A stretch of DNA of 7,593 nt from UMGS363 sp051881775. GTDB taxonomy: Bacteria; Bacillota; Clostridia; Oscillospirales; Ruminococcaceae. Position 1 is the first letter of the stretch; every line of letters starts with the position of its first letter. The DNA lies in NCBI GenBank assembly GCA_051881775.1, contig JBJEQN010000098.1, forward strand, positions 1 to 7,593, given 5' to 3'. A program made the translations under genes and the position numbers. Below are positions 1 to 5,857 of this stretch, one piece after another. Under the pieces are notes generated by a model, which made no database searches, was not told where the DNA came from, and saw only the letters and a list, made by a program, of their open reading frames with translations.

Positions 1-49
1 AGTCTGTAGTGGACTTTCACCACCGAGTTACTGCCCATTCGGGGCAAAC
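1..49 (-). mobile_element. 5' end of a group IIC intron (partial, runs off the left edge)
   Basis: Read on the minus strand from about 49 downward, the sequence begins GTTTGCCC, folds as GCCC-cgaat-GGGC, continues with a short linker, and then forms GTGG-TGAAAGT-CCAC. This order (G-rich 5' end, GCCC/GGGC helix, then a helix closing a TGAAAGT or TGAGAGT loop) is what I recall for domain I at the 5' end of bacterial group IIC introns, such as the Oceanobacillus one, which begins GTGTGCCCGGCATGGG. It sits immediately behind a terminator-like hairpin at 58-90 in the same orientation, which is the known target of IIC introns. Only about 49 bases are present, so I cannot say whether the intron is complete, carries a reverse transcriptase, or is a remnant. 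A short plus-strand ORF here is its complement and is probably not a gene. Confidence 0.62.
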
Positions 50-90
50 CAAAAACACCGCCATACCCGTAAAAACAGCGGATACGGCGG
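50..90 (-). terminator. Probable intrinsic terminator at the end of the glyS transcript
   Basis: On the minus strand a 12-bp stem (79-90 with 58-69) closes a 9-base loop and is followed by TGTTTTTGG. Two of the twelve pairs are G-U on minus-strand RNA but A-C mismatches on plus-strand RNA, so the structure is better formed when transcribed leftward, in the glyS direction. The U-run is interrupted at its end, where the putative group II intron begins; this may be the intron splitting the original U-tract. Confidence 0.6.
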
Positions 91-95
91 CAGTA

Positions 96-214
96 ATACT
101 AAACACCAATAAAAAACGGGAAAAAATCTGCGCCGAAATCCAATATAAAACTGTTTTCAACAGTTACAAGATTGTCGGCTTGATTTTTTCCATATTTTAA
201 ATGGTGTTTAGTAT
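96..214. repeat. Palindromic element, copy 1 (MITE-like long hairpin)
   Basis: The ends are a perfect 13-bp inverted repeat (96-108 ATACTAAACACCA with 202-214). Pairing continues imperfectly inward, with GGAAAAAATC-type sequence in both arms, and the tip is a separate perfect 7-bp hairpin (149-155 with 159-165, loop TTC). It shares its terminal sequence style and the internal 13-mer AAAAAATCTGCGC (121-133) with the element at 217-319, so both are diverged copies of one family. It contains no plausible gene. It may be a non-autonomous miniature transposon or an extragenic palindrome; family identity cannot be settled from one window. Confidence 0.72.
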
Positions 215-216
215 AA

Positions 217-319
217 ATACAAATAACCATTAAAAGTGTAGACAAAAAATCTGCGCAAAATCCATATATGCAAGATTTTGCCCCCATTTTTTGTACACTT
301 TTTAAATGGTTATTAGTAT
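217..319. repeat. Palindromic element, copy 2 (MITE-like long hairpin)
   Basis: Left end ATACAAATAACCATT and right end AATGGTTATTAGTAT are near-complementary. The stem continues through AAAGTGTA/TACACTTT, ACAAAAAAT/ATTTTTTGT, an internal loop, and GCAAAATC/GATTTTGC (255-262 with 274-281), closing an 11-base loop, for about 40 paired bases. It carries the same 13-mer AAAAAATCTGCGC (244-256) as copy 1 and lies two bases from it. Its right end is only four bases from the glyS stop codon, so it would be transcribed in the glyS 3' untranslated region and could protect or attenuate that mRNA. Confidence 0.72.
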
Positions 320-323
320 AACA

Positions 324-1700
324 TCAGAATTCCATCTTTTTCTCAAGATACTGTACAAGTTCGTCTATCTTTACTCTCTCCTGCTCCATGGTGTCACGGT
401 CACGGACGGTAACGCAGCCGTCCTTTTCAAGAGTATCGAAGTCGTAGGTGATGCAGAAAGGCGTACCGATCTCGTCCTGACGGCGGTAACGCTTGCCTAT
501 CTGACCTGCTTCGTCATATTCAACGTTGAACTTCTTGGAAAGCATAGTATATACTTCCATAGCAGGTTCCTTCAGCTTCTTTGTAAGAGGAAGAACGGCA
601 GCCTTTACGGGAGCAAGAGCAGGATGCAGGTGCATAACCGTTCTTACATCGCCCTCGCCGATCGTTTCTTCGTCGTAAGCGTCGCATACAACTGCAAGGA
701 ACAGTCTTTCTACGCCGAGAGAAGGCTCGATAACGTAAGGAACGTACTTGGAATTGTCGTCGGGGTCAAAGTATTCAAGGGACTTGCCGCTGGTGTTGAT
801 GTGCTGTGTAAGGTCGTAGTCTGTTCTGTCGGCAATGCCCCAAAGTTCGCCCCAGCCGAAGGGGAAGAGGTACTCAAAGTCTGTGGTAGCCTTGGAATAG
901 AAGCAAAGTTCTTCCTTGTCGTGGTCTCTCAGACGGAGGTGTTCTTCCTTAACGCCGAGGCTGAGCAGCCAGTTCTTGCAGAAGCTTCTCCAGTAATCGA
1001 ACCATTCAAGGTCGGTGCCGGGCTTGCAGAAGAATTCAAGTTCCATCTGCTCAAACTCACGGACACGGAAAATAAAGTTGCCGGGAGTTATCTCGTTACG
1101 GAAGGATTTGCCTATCTGACCAACGCCGAAGGGCACCTTTTTACGGGAAGTTCTCTGGATATTTGCAAAGTTAACGAAAATACCCTGAGCAGTTTCGGGG
1201 CGGAGGTAAATTTCCGACTTGGAATCCTCGGTAACGCCCTGGAAGGTCTTGAACATAAGGTTGAACTGACGGATGTCGGTGAAATCAGCCTTGCCGCAGT
1301 TGGGGCAGACGATGCCCTTTTCTTTTATATAAGAGGTAAGCTGTTCGTTAGTCCAGCCGCCTGTGTTTGTACCGTCAAAATCCTCGATGAGCTTGTCCGC
1401 TCTGTGACGGGTCTTGCAGGCTTTGCAGTCCATAAGAGGGTCGGAGAAGCCGCCAAGGTGTCCCGAAGCCACCCAGGTCTGAGGATTCATAAGTATAGCG
1501 GAGTCAAGTCCTACATTGTAAGGGCTTTCCTGAACAAATTTCTTCCACCAAGCCTTTTTGATGTTGTTTTTAAGCTCAACGCCGAGAGGGCCGTAATCCC
1601 ATGTATTTGCAAGACCGCCGTATATCTCGGAGCCGGGGTAAACGAAGCCTCTGCCTTTACAGAGCGCCACAATTTTGTCCATTGATTTTTCTTCAGCCAT
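324..1700 (-). CDS. glyS: Glycyl-tRNA synthetase, single-chain (alpha2) class II type
   Basis: Cytoplasmic enzyme that charges tRNA-Gly with glycine using ATP. The 458-residue length and layout match the homodimeric type (eukaryote/archaea/Gram-positive) rather than the GlyQ/GlyS tetramer. Class II motif 1 falls around residues 22-55. Cysteine pairs at 92/95 and 132/135 suggest a zinc-binding insertion. Motif 2 is at 200-224 (FRNEITPGNF followed by the REFEQMELEFF stretch), and motif 3 at 325-338 (EPSLGVERLFLAVV). The C-terminal anticodon-binding domain spans about 355-455. The ATG at 1700 has AAAAGGTGG nine bases upstream. The gene is alone behind a consensus promoter; its leader of about 40 bases is too short for a T-box riboswitch, a common control element of Gram-positive synthetase genes. 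The symbol follows common usage for this type; some databases call it glyQS. Confidence 0.97.
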   Translation of the reverse strand: MAEEKSMDKIVALCKGRGFVYPGSEIYGGLANTWDYGPLGVELKNNIKKAWWKKFVQESPYNVGLDSAILMNPQTWVASGHLGGFSDPLMDCKACKTRHRADKLIEDFDGTNTGGWTNEQLTSYIKEKGIVCPNCGKADFTDIRQFNLMFKTFQGVTEDSKSEIYLRPETAQGIFVNFANIQRTSRKKVPFGVGQIGKSFRNEITPGNFIFRVREFEQMELEFFCKPGTDLEWFDYWRSFCKNWLLSLGVKEEHLRLRDHDKEELCFYSKATTDFEYLFPFGWGELWGIADRTDYDLTQHINTSGKSLEYFDPDDNSKYVPYVIEPSLGVERLFLAVVCDAYDEETIGEGDVRTVMHLHPALAPVKAAVLPLTKKLKEPAMEVYTMLSKKFNVEYDEAGQIGKRYRRQDEIGTPFCITYDFDTLEKDGCVTVRDRDTMEQERVKIDELVQYLEKKMEF

Positions 1701-1747
1701 GTAAAATAACCACCTTTTATTTTTTTCTGAAAAAACTGTCAGATACT

Positions 1748-1776
1748 ATTATATGACAATATCGGAAGAATGTCAA
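1748..1776 (-). promoter_or_regulatory. Sigma-A promoter of glyS
   Basis: Reading leftward, TTGACA (1771-1776) and TATAAT (1748-1753) are both perfect consensus hexamers separated by exactly 17 bp. Transcription should start near 1741, giving a leader of about 40 bases. No operator or riboswitch is visible, consistent with strong constitutive expression. Confidence 0.9.
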
Positions 1777-1850
1777 GCGTAAAAAACGGTGCATAACGCA
1801 GATTTTTGGTGTTATACTGCAGACAAACAGGAGAAAATTTGCAAAACCCC

Positions 1851-1879
1851 TTGACATCTGCAATTTTATGTATTATAAT
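1851..1879 (+). promoter_or_regulatory. Sigma-A promoter of the TetR-family regulator gene
   Basis: TTGACA (1851-1856) and TATAAT (1874-1879) are perfect hexamers with a 17-bp spacer. The predicted start, near 1886, lies inside the 1877-1891 palindrome, the arrangement expected of an autorepressed regulator gene. Confidence 0.9.
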
Positions 1880-1891
1880 AACATTGTTATT
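1877..1891. promoter_or_regulatory. Candidate operator of the TetR-family regulator (site 1)
   Basis: AATAACA-T-TGTTATT is a perfect 7+1+7 palindrome overlapping the -10 box and start point. TetR-family dimers typically bind such palindromes over their own promoters. The core TAAC-NNN-GTTA recurs ahead of the next gene at 2542-2552, which supports assignment to this regulator. Binding itself is inferred. Confidence 0.68.
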
Positions 1892-1911
1892 TAAATTAAG
1901 GAGCAATGACT

Positions 1912-2502
1912 ATGACAAAAAGAAAAGGTGCAGATTCCGAGGAAACAAAGGAAGCGATCTTGTCGGCGGCTGCGGAAGAATTTTACGAGTGCGGCTACGA
2001 AAAAGCCTCGCTGCGCCATATTTGCAGCAGAGCAGGCGTTACAACAGGTGCGGTGTACTGCTTCTACGACAGCAAAGAGGATCTGCTTGCCAATGTGATG
2101 CTCCCCATATTCAAAATAGTCAGCGCCATTTCCATTGATTACGACAAGGTACTGAAGGACGATTTCACGGCTTTTATCGAATTTCAGAAGTTCTTTTCCG
2201 CAAACAGAAAGCTGTATCATATTCTGTACAGCAATATGAACAATCCCGTTATTGCAGACTATTTCAGCGTTATTGTAAACGAATTCAGCTGTCAGGTAAT
2301 AGATATGGCTCATAAGGCTATGCCCGAAAACAAGGAGCTGCCCACGGAAATTGACGGGTATATCAGCAAATGCCTTGCACCCATAATGGTCTATTCCATT
2401 ATTAAGATAATTGCCGAAGAACCGGACGACAGCATTGTTACACAGCGGCTTATAACAACGGTCATGGTGTACAAAAACGGCATTCTTTCTCTTTTAAAAT
2501 AA
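1912..2502 (+). CDS. TetR/AcrR-family transcriptional regulator
   Basis: 196-residue DNA-binding regulator. The N-terminal TetR domain shows helix 1 at about residues 11-28 (ETKEAILSAAAEEFYECGY) and a helix-turn-helix at about 32-51, including AGVTTGAVYCFY and the usual following SKEDLL. The C-terminal part (about 65-196) is an all-helical ligand and dimer domain without recognisable family signature, so the inducer is unknown. I chose the ATG at 1912 because AAGGAG (1898-1903) lies eight bases before it; an in-frame ATG at 1906 is only two bases from that site. The gene has its own promoter, a palindrome over the start point, and a terminator just behind it. The next gene, in the same direction and with a similar upstream motif, is the probable target. 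Confidence 0.92.
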   Translation: MTKRKGADSEETKEAILSAAAEEFYECGYEKASLRHICSRAGVTTGAVYCFYDSKEDLLANVMLPIFKIVSAISIDYDKVLKDDFTAFIEFQKFFSANRKLYHILYSNMNNPVIADYFSVIVNEFSCQVIDMAHKAMPENKELPTEIDGYISKCLAPIMVYSIIKIIAEEPDDSIVTQRLITTVMVYKNGILSLLK

Positions 2503-2505
2503 AAT

Positions 2506-2528
2506 AGGGCTGCAAACAGCTCTTTTTT
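2506..2528 (+). terminator. Intrinsic terminator behind the TetR-family gene
   Basis: A 7-bp stem with one G-U pair (2506-2512 AGGGCTG with 2517-2523 CAGCTCT), a CAAA loop and a run of six T (2523-2528), starting four bases after the stop codon. The stem is short, so some readthrough into the membrane-protein gene is possible. Confidence 0.78.
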
Positions 2529-2541
2529 AATAACAAATAAG

Positions 2542-2552
2542 TAACAACGTTA
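2542..2552. promoter_or_regulatory. Candidate operator of the TetR-family regulator (site 2)
   Basis: TAAC-AAC-GTTA followed by TTTAA closely matches TAAC-ATT-GTTA followed by TTTAA at site 1 (1879-1893). It lies between the terminator and the ribosome binding site of the membrane-protein gene. I could not find a convincing promoter in this gap, so control could be over a weak promoter here or over readthrough transcription. Confidence 0.55.
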
Positions 2553-2575
2553 TTTAAGCTATGGAGGTATTCAAA

Positions 2576-3055
2576 ATGAAAAAATCAGTAGTCAACAGCC
2601 TGCCCAAATCTATCCGCAGAAGCTACAACCTTACAAACGGCGTAAGAACGGTGACTATGTTCATCGGCTGGATACTCAGCGTCATTATCTTTATTTATGC
2701 CATTACTCATGGAGAAAAGGGATTTTCCAACATTATTTTTGCCCCAATATTCGGCGGCGGCTTTATCCACGGAGTAGTTCACGCAGAATTCCTGTTCAAA
2801 AAAGCGTTCAAAAGCCTCGGCGTTATAATAGGATTTTTTGCGTCCTGCCTTATTTTTATGATATCCGCTTATGCAGGCTTCATATTCCTTATCGTTGATA
2901 CGGTGCTGTTTATTCTGAAAAAACCGCTTATCTACCCATTTGAGGACAAAAATTTCCTTGTTGTGGAAGATCTTGCAAGGCTTATTGCCGAAGAGGGCGG
3001 GATTGCATATGAATACGACATTCCCGAGAAGCTTTTGGACGAACTCGATAAATAA
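2576..3055 (+). CDS. Small membrane protein of unknown function, probable target of the TetR-family regulator
   Basis: I do not recognise this 159-residue protein. It begins with a basic amphipathic stretch (MKKSVVNSLPKSIRRSY), has a clear transmembrane helix at about 24-44, a glycine-rich, less certain membrane segment at about 51-70 (FAPIFGGGFIHGVVH), and a long hydrophobic stretch at about 80-115 that could hold one or two helices. The C-terminal 40 residues are soluble and acidic (EDLARLIAEEGG, YDIPEKLLDELDK). The ATG at 2576 is preferred over one at 2561 because GGAGG (2563-2567) lies eight bases before it. A motif like the one at the TetR gene promoter is 24 bases upstream, and a strong terminator follows. 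It shows no transporter motif, so an efflux role, common for TetR targets, is not supported. Confidence 0.82.
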   Translation: MKKSVVNSLPKSIRRSYNLTNGVRTVTMFIGWILSVIIFIYAITHGEKGFSNIIFAPIFGGGFIHGVVHAEFLFKKAFKSLGVIIGFFASCLIFMISAYAGFIFLIVDTVLFILKKPLIYPFEDKNFLVVEDLARLIAEEGGIAYEYDIPEKLLDELDK

Positions 3056-3069
3056 TCTGAAAGTCATTT

Positions 3070-3118
3070 AAAAGCATACCATAAGAAAATGCGGCTTCTT
3101 ATGGTATGCTTTTTCTTA
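3070..3118 (+). terminator. Strong intrinsic terminator after the membrane-protein gene
   Basis: A perfect 18-bp stem (3070-3087 with 3096-3113), an 8-base loop, and T-rich sequence TTTTTCTT continuing past the stem. The matching A-run on the left arm means it could also stop leftward transcription. It begins 14 bases after the stop codon. Confidence 0.95.
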
Positions 3119-3231
3119 TATTTCCGCCGCAGGTTTATCCTTTTTACAGCATTTTCTTTTACACCATTGTATAAAAACCGCTCAGATAAAGGCTGATATA
3201 TGTTGAAAAGTACGGAGTTTTCGGCATTTGC

Positions 3232-3260
3232 TTGACGTTTTGCACGTTTTATGCTACAAT
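3232..3260 (+). promoter_or_regulatory. Promoter P1 of the pseudokinase gene
   Basis: TTGACG (3232-3237) and TACAAT (3255-3260), each one base off consensus, with a 17-bp spacer. Start expected near 3267, leaving an unusually long leader of about 170 bases before the GTG. Confidence 0.78.
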
Positions 3261-3262
3261 TA

Positions 3263-3294
3263 TTCGGTTAAGCGAGGTGTAACCTTACGCCGAA
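3263..3294 (+). other. Hairpin at the start of the P1 transcript
   Basis: TTCG/CGAA (3263-3266 with 3291-3294), GCG/CGC (3272-3274 with 3288-3290) and AGGT/ACCT (3275-3278 with 3282-3285) can form one stacked structure of 11 pairs with small internal loops. It has no T-run, so it is not a terminator. It could stabilise the mRNA 5' end or be a chance fold; the outermost pairs may lie just before the actual start point. Confidence 0.4.
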
Positions 3295-3335
3295 ATTATT
3301 ACAAAGCAAATACAATTTATATACAATTTGACCAT

Positions 3336-3385
3336 CGGGGTTGACATAACGTTCCGAGGCTGTTATCATATTTCCGTAAACCCCG
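3336..3385 (+). promoter_or_regulatory. Promoter P2 nested inside an inverted repeat
   Basis: TTGACA (3341-3346) and TATCAT (3364-3369) with a 17-bp spacer form a second promoter, start near 3376. It lies within a 7-bp inverted repeat (3336-3342 CGGGGTT with 3379-3385 AACCCCG) and an inner one (3346-3350 ATAAC with 3362-3366 GTTAT). On DNA these could be protein binding sites over P2; on RNA made from P1 they would form a two-tier hairpin. Which applies is not decidable from the sequence. Confidence 0.6.
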
Positions 3386-3436
3386 GTAAAACCAAAAAAT
3401 TCAACTAACTTTTGTTTTCAGGAAGGAGGAAGTCCC

Positions 3437-5254
3437 GTGAGTGAATTTAATCTCTGCTACGGCTGCATGAACCCCAGAGCCCACGACGGCAGCGTATGCC
3501 CCGTCTGCGGATATAACGAAAACGCTCCGTATCTTCCGTCTTATCTTGCTCCGGGTACCGTTCTTAATGACAGATACCTTATCGGCAAGCTCAGGTCATA
3601 CAACGGTGAAAGCGCCGACTACATGGGATTCGATACCATTACCCAGACTAAAGTCGTTATAAAGGAATATATGCCCGACGCTCTCTGTTCAAGAGACAAG
3701 AGCAGCTCCGTTATAAACGTTGACCAGAAATTCGTGGCGCAGTACAAGACATATATGTCCGAATTTGTGGAGCTTAACAAGACCCTTTCCAAAATGCGAA
3801 CCCTTAACCACATTATCCCCGTTACCGATATGTTCGGCGACAACAACACGGGATATGCTGTGTTCAAGTATTTTGACGGCATAACCTTGGGCGAGTACCT
3901 TAAGCAGAACGCAGGCGAGCTGTCCTGGGAGGAAGTAAAAAAGCTGTTCCCCCCTATCTTCACTACCCTTTCCCTTGTACATAACGCAGGTCTTGTACAC
4001 AGAGGCATCTCCCCCGAAACTATCCTTATCGGCAGCGATGGCGACATAAAGCTGACAGGCTTCGCCATTTCCGATGAAAGAACTGCCAACACCGACCTTG
4101 CCCCCGAGCTTTTCAACGGCTATGCAGCTCCGGAGCAGTATAATTCCACAAACTGGCAGGGCACATGGACGGACGTTTACGGCATCTGCGCCCTTTTGTA
4201 CAGAGTAATGACAGGTGTTGTTCCCACAGATGCACCCGACCGCATAGCAAACGACAATCTTATCGAACCTGCTTTGCTTAACCCCAATATCCCCAAAAAC
4301 GTTTCAAAGGTCATTATGAACGGTCTTAACCTTGACGGGGAAATGCGTATACAGACAGTTACCGAGCTTGTTACCCAGATATTTGAACAGCCCGAGTACA
4401 CTTCCGTAAGGCTGTCTTCTTCAAGCACACAGACGATCTCTATCCCCAAGCAGAGCAGCGCCGTTTCAAGACCCGTACCGGCAAACAGGAAAAAGCCCGT
4501 GAGCCGCAGAGGATTATTTATCGTTATAATCGCAGTGATACTTGGAATAGGAATGTTTTTCCTGCTTCTTACGCTTTTGAACGACTCCGGAACAACGGGA
4601 ACAGCTGACGTAAGCGGCATTCCCTCCATAACCACGGGAACAATGACGGAAACGGAGAAGATCACCGAGCTTACTGCAATGACCGAGCCTGAACGCTCCG
4701 AAAACGTTACGCAAAGCACCAAAAGCCGCACTATCTACGTTATGAACGACATTACAGGCAAGAACTTTGAGATAATACAGCAGTCAGACAATTATTCAAG
4801 TCTTGTTTTCAACCCTATTTACGAGTATAACGACAGCGTTGAAAAGGGTCTTATCTTTGAGCAGTCCATTGCCAAGGATGAAAACTACGAGGAAGGCACA
4901 GAAATTACCGTAAAGGTAAGCATGGGACCCAAGTATGTAACTATCCCCGACTATATCAGCCTTAGCAAGAAGGATTATTTTGCACTTCTTAACAAGGTCG
5001 GCATAAAGTATGAGGAAAAAGAGATAGAAACCGCCGATGTGAAGGCAGGCTACGTCTTTAAGGTAAGCAAGGAACCCGGTCAGAAGATAGATGTTGAAGC
5101 CGGAGAGGTGCTGACCGTATTCATCGCAAAGGCTCCCCCCGAAACAGAGACCGAGACCTCTAAGGAAAAGGAAGAAACCACCAGATCCAAGAAAGAGGAA
5201 GAACCGATCGTCATCGAGGAAGAGCCCGACATAATCATTACTGTTTTTGATTGA
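3437..5254 (+). CDS. Zinc-ribbon / Ser-Thr kinase-like / PASTA membrane protein, probable pseudokinase
   Basis: 605 residues. Domains in order: CxxC-CxxC zinc ribbon (C7, C10, C21, C24); kinase-like fold at about 47-315; Ser/Thr-rich juxtamembrane stretch (326-345); one transmembrane helix (about 359-381); Thr-rich linker; two PASTA domains (about 433-497 and 499-565); Glu-rich tail. This is the layout of PknB/PrkC-type wall-sensing receptors, with the kinase part cytoplasmic and PASTA outside. The ATP-site lysine is kept (K76 in VIKEYMP), as are APE (231-233) and D246. However, HRD reads HRG (188-190), the catalytic-loop Asn is T195, DFG reads GFA (208-210), and the glycine loop (about 50-60) is degenerate. 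Phosphotransfer is therefore unlikely; a scaffold or sensor role is inferred. Start GTG follows AAGGAGG (3423-3429) by seven bases. No terminator follows; the 3' end overlaps a convergent gene. Confidence 0.92.
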   Translation: MSEFNLCYGCMNPRAHDGSVCPVCGYNENAPYLPSYLAPGTVLNDRYLIGKLRSYNGESADYMGFDTITQTKVVIKEYMPDALCSRDKSSSVINVDQKFVAQYKTYMSEFVELNKTLSKMRTLNHIIPVTDMFGDNNTGYAVFKYFDGITLGEYLKQNAGELSWEEVKKLFPPIFTTLSLVHNAGLVHRGISPETILIGSDGDIKLTGFAISDERTANTDLAPELFNGYAAPEQYNSTNWQGTWTDVYGICALLYRVMTGVVPTDAPDRIANDNLIEPALLNPNIPKNVSKVIMNGLNLDGEMRIQTVTELVTQIFEQPEYTSVRLSSSSTQTISIPKQSSAVSRPVPANRKKPVSRRGLFIVIIAVILGIGMFFLLLTLLNDSGTTGTADVSGIPSITTGTMTETEKITELTAMTEPERSENVTQSTKSRTIYVMNDITGKNFEIIQQSDNYSSLVFNPIYEYNDSVEKGLIFEQSIAKDENYEEGTEITVKVSMGPKYVTIPDYISLSKKDYFALLNKVGIKYEEKEIETADVKAGYVFKVSKEPGQKIDVEAGEVLTVFIAKAPPETETETSKEKEETTRSKKEEEPIVIEEEPDIIITVFD

Positions 5255-5792
5255 TGTATTCTATACTTTTGGAAATGACCTGCTGCAGAGTTTCAATATC
5301 TGCGGCAGTGTTTCCCGTTTCAAGGGAATGATCCGCATTTTCGGTAATAAAAAGCTCTATCCCATGTTCACGGCATTTTTGGGAGATAACCGAAGACTTT
5401 GCCCAAGGGTCGGCTGTTCCGCAGAAGGCTATACCTTTATGTATGCCGAAGCCGAAGGTCTCCTCTACGGGCGTGTAAAAAATATTCTGCGGCTCTACGC
5501 CGTACTTCTGCTCATATGCCGAAGCAACAGCCGTGCCTATGCTCTTTGAGATGAAAAGCAGCTTCTCATATCCGGCAAAATTCACGCTTTTAAGCTGTTC
5601 TTCCGTCTGCGAAATGGCAATTTCAAAGGCAAGGCGCATTTTTTCGGGAGAACCCTTTACTCCCTCGGGCATATTGCTGTAGCTTATCCTGATAATTTCG
5701 TAACCGAGCTGTTTTGCCGCTTTTGACGAATAATACAGCAGGGGTTTATCGCAATGATAGCCGATACCGGGAAAAATAACCGCAAGTTTCAT
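5238..5792 (-). CDS. Alpha/beta-hydrolase-like protein, substrate unknown
   Basis: 184 residues, a compact alpha/beta-hydrolase fold without a lid domain. The first strand runs into FPGIGYHCDKPLLYY (7-21), a probable oxyanion region. The nucleophile elbow is SKSIG (82-86, S84), a variant of GxSxG with Ser in the first position. A probable acid is D128 in GTADPW, and the base is H155 in ENADHSLE, so a full Ser-Asp-His triad can be drawn. There is no signal peptide, so it is cytoplasmic. The ATG at 5792 has AAGGAG ten bases upstream and its own promoter. Its last 17 bases overlap, tail to tail, the end of the PASTA pseudokinase gene, and it is divergent from the aldolase gene. Small esterase or deacylase activity is a reasonable guess; nothing shows the substrate. 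Confidence 0.85.
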   Translation of the reverse strand: MKLAVIFPGIGYHCDKPLLYYSSKAAKQLGYEIIRISYSNMPEGVKGSPEKMRLAFEIAISQTEEQLKSVNFAGYEKLLFISKSIGTAVASAYEQKYGVEPQNIFYTPVEETFGFGIHKGIAFCGTADPWAKSSVISQKCREHGIELFITENADHSLETGNTAADIETLQQVISKSIEYINQKQ

Positions 5793-5827
5793 TTTATGTA
5801 TGCTCCTTAATGTTTATTTTCAGAAAT

Positions 5828-5856
5828 ATTATAGCACCGTCACAGCTGTTTTACAA
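5828..5856 (-). promoter_or_regulatory. Promoter of the hydrolase gene
   Basis: Reading leftward, TTGTAA (5851-5856, four of six consensus bases) and a perfect TATAAT (5828-5833) with a 17-bp spacer; start near 5821. Its -35 box faces that of the aldolase promoter across 24 bases. Confidence 0.72.
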
Positions 5857-5857
5857 G

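Larger units (their letters stand above)
3119..3436. other. Long intergenic region ahead of the pseudokinase gene
   Basis: About 320 bases without a gene. The first 110 bases (to about 3230) show nothing I can interpret. The rest holds two promoters, two structured stretches and a strong ribosome binding site, each listed separately. No convincing small ORF with a ribosome binding site is visible on either strand. Confidence 0.7.

Noticed and set aside
9..200. 63-residue plus-strand ORF at the left edge
   Set aside because: It runs through the complement of the putative group II intron, the terminator hairpin and half of palindrome copy 1; it has no ribosome binding site and no domain-like sequence.
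306..1685. 459-residue plus-strand ORF
   Set aside because: It is the antisense shadow of glyS, which has all three class II synthetase motifs, a ribosome binding site and a consensus promoter.
1701..1747. T-box riboswitch for glyS
   Set aside because: The predicted leader is only about 40 bases, with no room for specifier and antiterminator stems.
1793..1815. ATAAC-13-GTTAT inverted repeat between the glyS and TetR-gene promoters as a further operator
   Set aside because: Half-sites resemble the candidate operator core but the 13-base spacing is different and the region is AT-rich; chance cannot be excluded.
3336..3385. Known riboswitch class in the pseudokinase leader
   Set aside because: The inverted repeats are real, but I see no conserved core of any riboswitch I know and no terminator or masking arm over the ribosome binding site.
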